Below are positions 5,475-5,813 of a stretch of DNA of 5,813 nucleotides, in pieces (position 1 is the first letter of the stretch; each line of letters opens with the position of its first letter). The stretch covers positions 1 to 5,813 of the forward strand of contig JAJYXD010000054.1 of assembly GCA_021791135.1 (NCBI GenBank), given 5' to 3'. The position numbers were made by a program, and so were the translations under genes. The notes beneath the pieces were generated by a model, which saw only the letters and a program-made list of their open reading frames with translations, was not told the DNA's origin and searched no databases. Origin of the DNA: a bacterium. GTDB taxonomy: Bacteria > Patescibacteriota > Minisyncoccia > UBA6257 > GWB1-50-10.

Positions 5475-5500
5475 TCCCCCGTTTCGGTTCACTGGGGGGT
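5475..5500 (-). promoter_or_regulatory. Leader hairpin over the presumed uvrA ribosome site
   Basis: In the uvrA leader a C-run (reverse strand of 5494-5499) can pair with the G-run GGGGG (reverse strand of 5476-5480), leaving a loop of about 13 bases. The G-run followed by AG is the only Shine-Dalgarno-like sequence before the ATG at 5459, at a rather long spacing of 14. The hairpin would hide it. This may set a low translation level for uvrA; a regulatory role is inference. Confidence 0.35.
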
Positions 5501-5512
5501 GAGTACAAAAGA

Positions 5513-5541
5513 AAGATACTCCTCGCTTCTTGTGAGGTCAA
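5513..5541 (-). promoter_or_regulatory. Candidate sigma70-type promoter of uvrA
   Basis: On the minus strand TTGACC (5541-5536, five of six to TTGACA) and TATCTT (5518-5513, four of six to TATAAT) are separated by exactly 17 bases. The predicted start near 5506 gives a leader of about 46 bases before the ATG at 5459. An A/T-rich stretch lies between the -35 box and the 82-bp palindrome, whose near edge is 13 bases upstream. No LexA-type operator (CTG-N10-CAG or GAAC-N4-GTTC) was recognised around it. Confidence 0.55.
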
Positions 5542-5554
5542 GGTTTTTTATACT

Positions 5555-5636
5555 TCCGCACCGCGTTCCTCCGAACGAGGGTAAGACTTGGGCTAGCGCC
5601 CCGGAGCGCCCGAGATGAGGAGGAGCGCGGTGCGGA
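5555..5636. repeat. 82-bp palindromic repeat, copy 2 (upstream of the uvrA promoter)
   Basis: Same orientation as copy 1 and identical except at position 5625 (G in place of A at 2826). The change converts one A-T pair in the right arm to a G·T pair, so the structure survives. One extra complementary base on each side (T at 5554, A at 5637) lengthens the stem. No target-site duplication is evident around either copy. With copy 1 it brackets uvrA and its promoter. Confidence 0.9.
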
Positions 5637-5813
5637 AAAAAGAATTATTTATAACTCCAAATCAACCACTTTCAAGAGATAACTTTCTCTCCTCGAGGAA
5701 GCATCGTGAAGCGAGATACATGCCTTCCCGAGCTAGACGCAAGGAAATGAGGGAGTTGCACACTGTACGAATCCCGAAGCGAAGCGGAGGTTGAGTTGTG
5801 CAAACCCTCTATT
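5637..5813. repeat. Right-end intergenic stretch with two hairpins and copy 2 of the 22-bp motif
   Basis: No gene is recognised here. Hairpin one, 5692-5732: CTCGAGGAAGCAT pairs with ATGCCTTCCCGAG apart from two single-base bulges. Hairpin two, 5749-5809: GAGGG pairs with CCCTC, and TTGCACA (5756-5762) with TGTGCAA (5797-5803). Its loop carries the 22-bp motif (5775-5796) also found at 2694-2715. The window ends just after this structure. Confidence 0.55.

Noticed and set aside
5460..5492. Longer UvrA N-terminus from GTG at 5492
   Set aside because: The family starts at the MRDKLIIKG position, the extra residues match nothing known, and no ribosome site precedes the GTG.
2756..5636. Integron gene cassette: palindromic sites in direct orientation around uvrA could be attC sites
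   Set aside because: The palindromes lack the GTTRRRY/RYYYAAC core sites needed by integron integrases, and no integrase is in the window.
1..5813. CRISPR array, tRNA, rRNA or riboswitch
   Set aside because: No regularly spaced repeats, cloverleaf or known aptamer pattern was seen; the repeats present are palindromes with irregular spacing.

Overview
The window looks like a piece of a small, streamlined bacterial genome, most likely a Candidate Phyla Radiation (Patescibacteria, Parcubacteria-like) organism. This is inferred from three things: the nucleotide excision repair proteins are much shorter than textbook versions but keep their catalytic residues; palindromic repeats are dense both between and inside genes; and the genes end in TAA or TAG with nothing needing recoding. 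No taxonomic marker gene is present, so the placement is tentative.

Layout. Positions 1-218 hold a possible small membrane peptide on the plus strand (78-200), preceded by a good -10 box and running into a GC-rich palindrome (179-216). The rest is minus-strand. Read in the direction of transcription, uvrA (5459 to 2850) comes first, with a promoter-like pair upstream (5513-5541). A 461-bp intergenic stretch made largely of inverted repeats follows. Then come a patatin-like phospholipase gene (2388 to 1489) and uvrC (1502 to 219), which overlap by 14 bases and are probably translationally coupled. The right end (5493-5813) holds the uvrA promoter region and more inverted repeats, with no gene recognised.

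Function. UvrA (damage recognition ATPase) and UvrC (dual incision nuclease) act in the same pathway, with UvrB missing from the window. The patatin-like lipase has no evident link to repair beyond sharing the uvrC transcript.

The most interesting content is the palindromic material. Two unrelated palindromes of 70 and 77 bp lie in frame inside uvrA and uvrC, adding about 25 residues to each protein without breaking it. They resemble in design the Rickettsia palindromic elements that insert into coding genes. An 82-bp palindrome occurs twice as near-identical direct copies (81/82) on either side of uvrA. A 186-bp imperfect hairpin, a shared 22-bp motif, an AT-rich insertion in uvrC and a GC-rich palindrome at the uvrC stop add further repeat types. 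In addition, UvrA appears to lack the insertion domain, and UvrC lacks both the region between its UVR motif and RNase H-like domain and the C-terminal helix-hairpin-helix domain.
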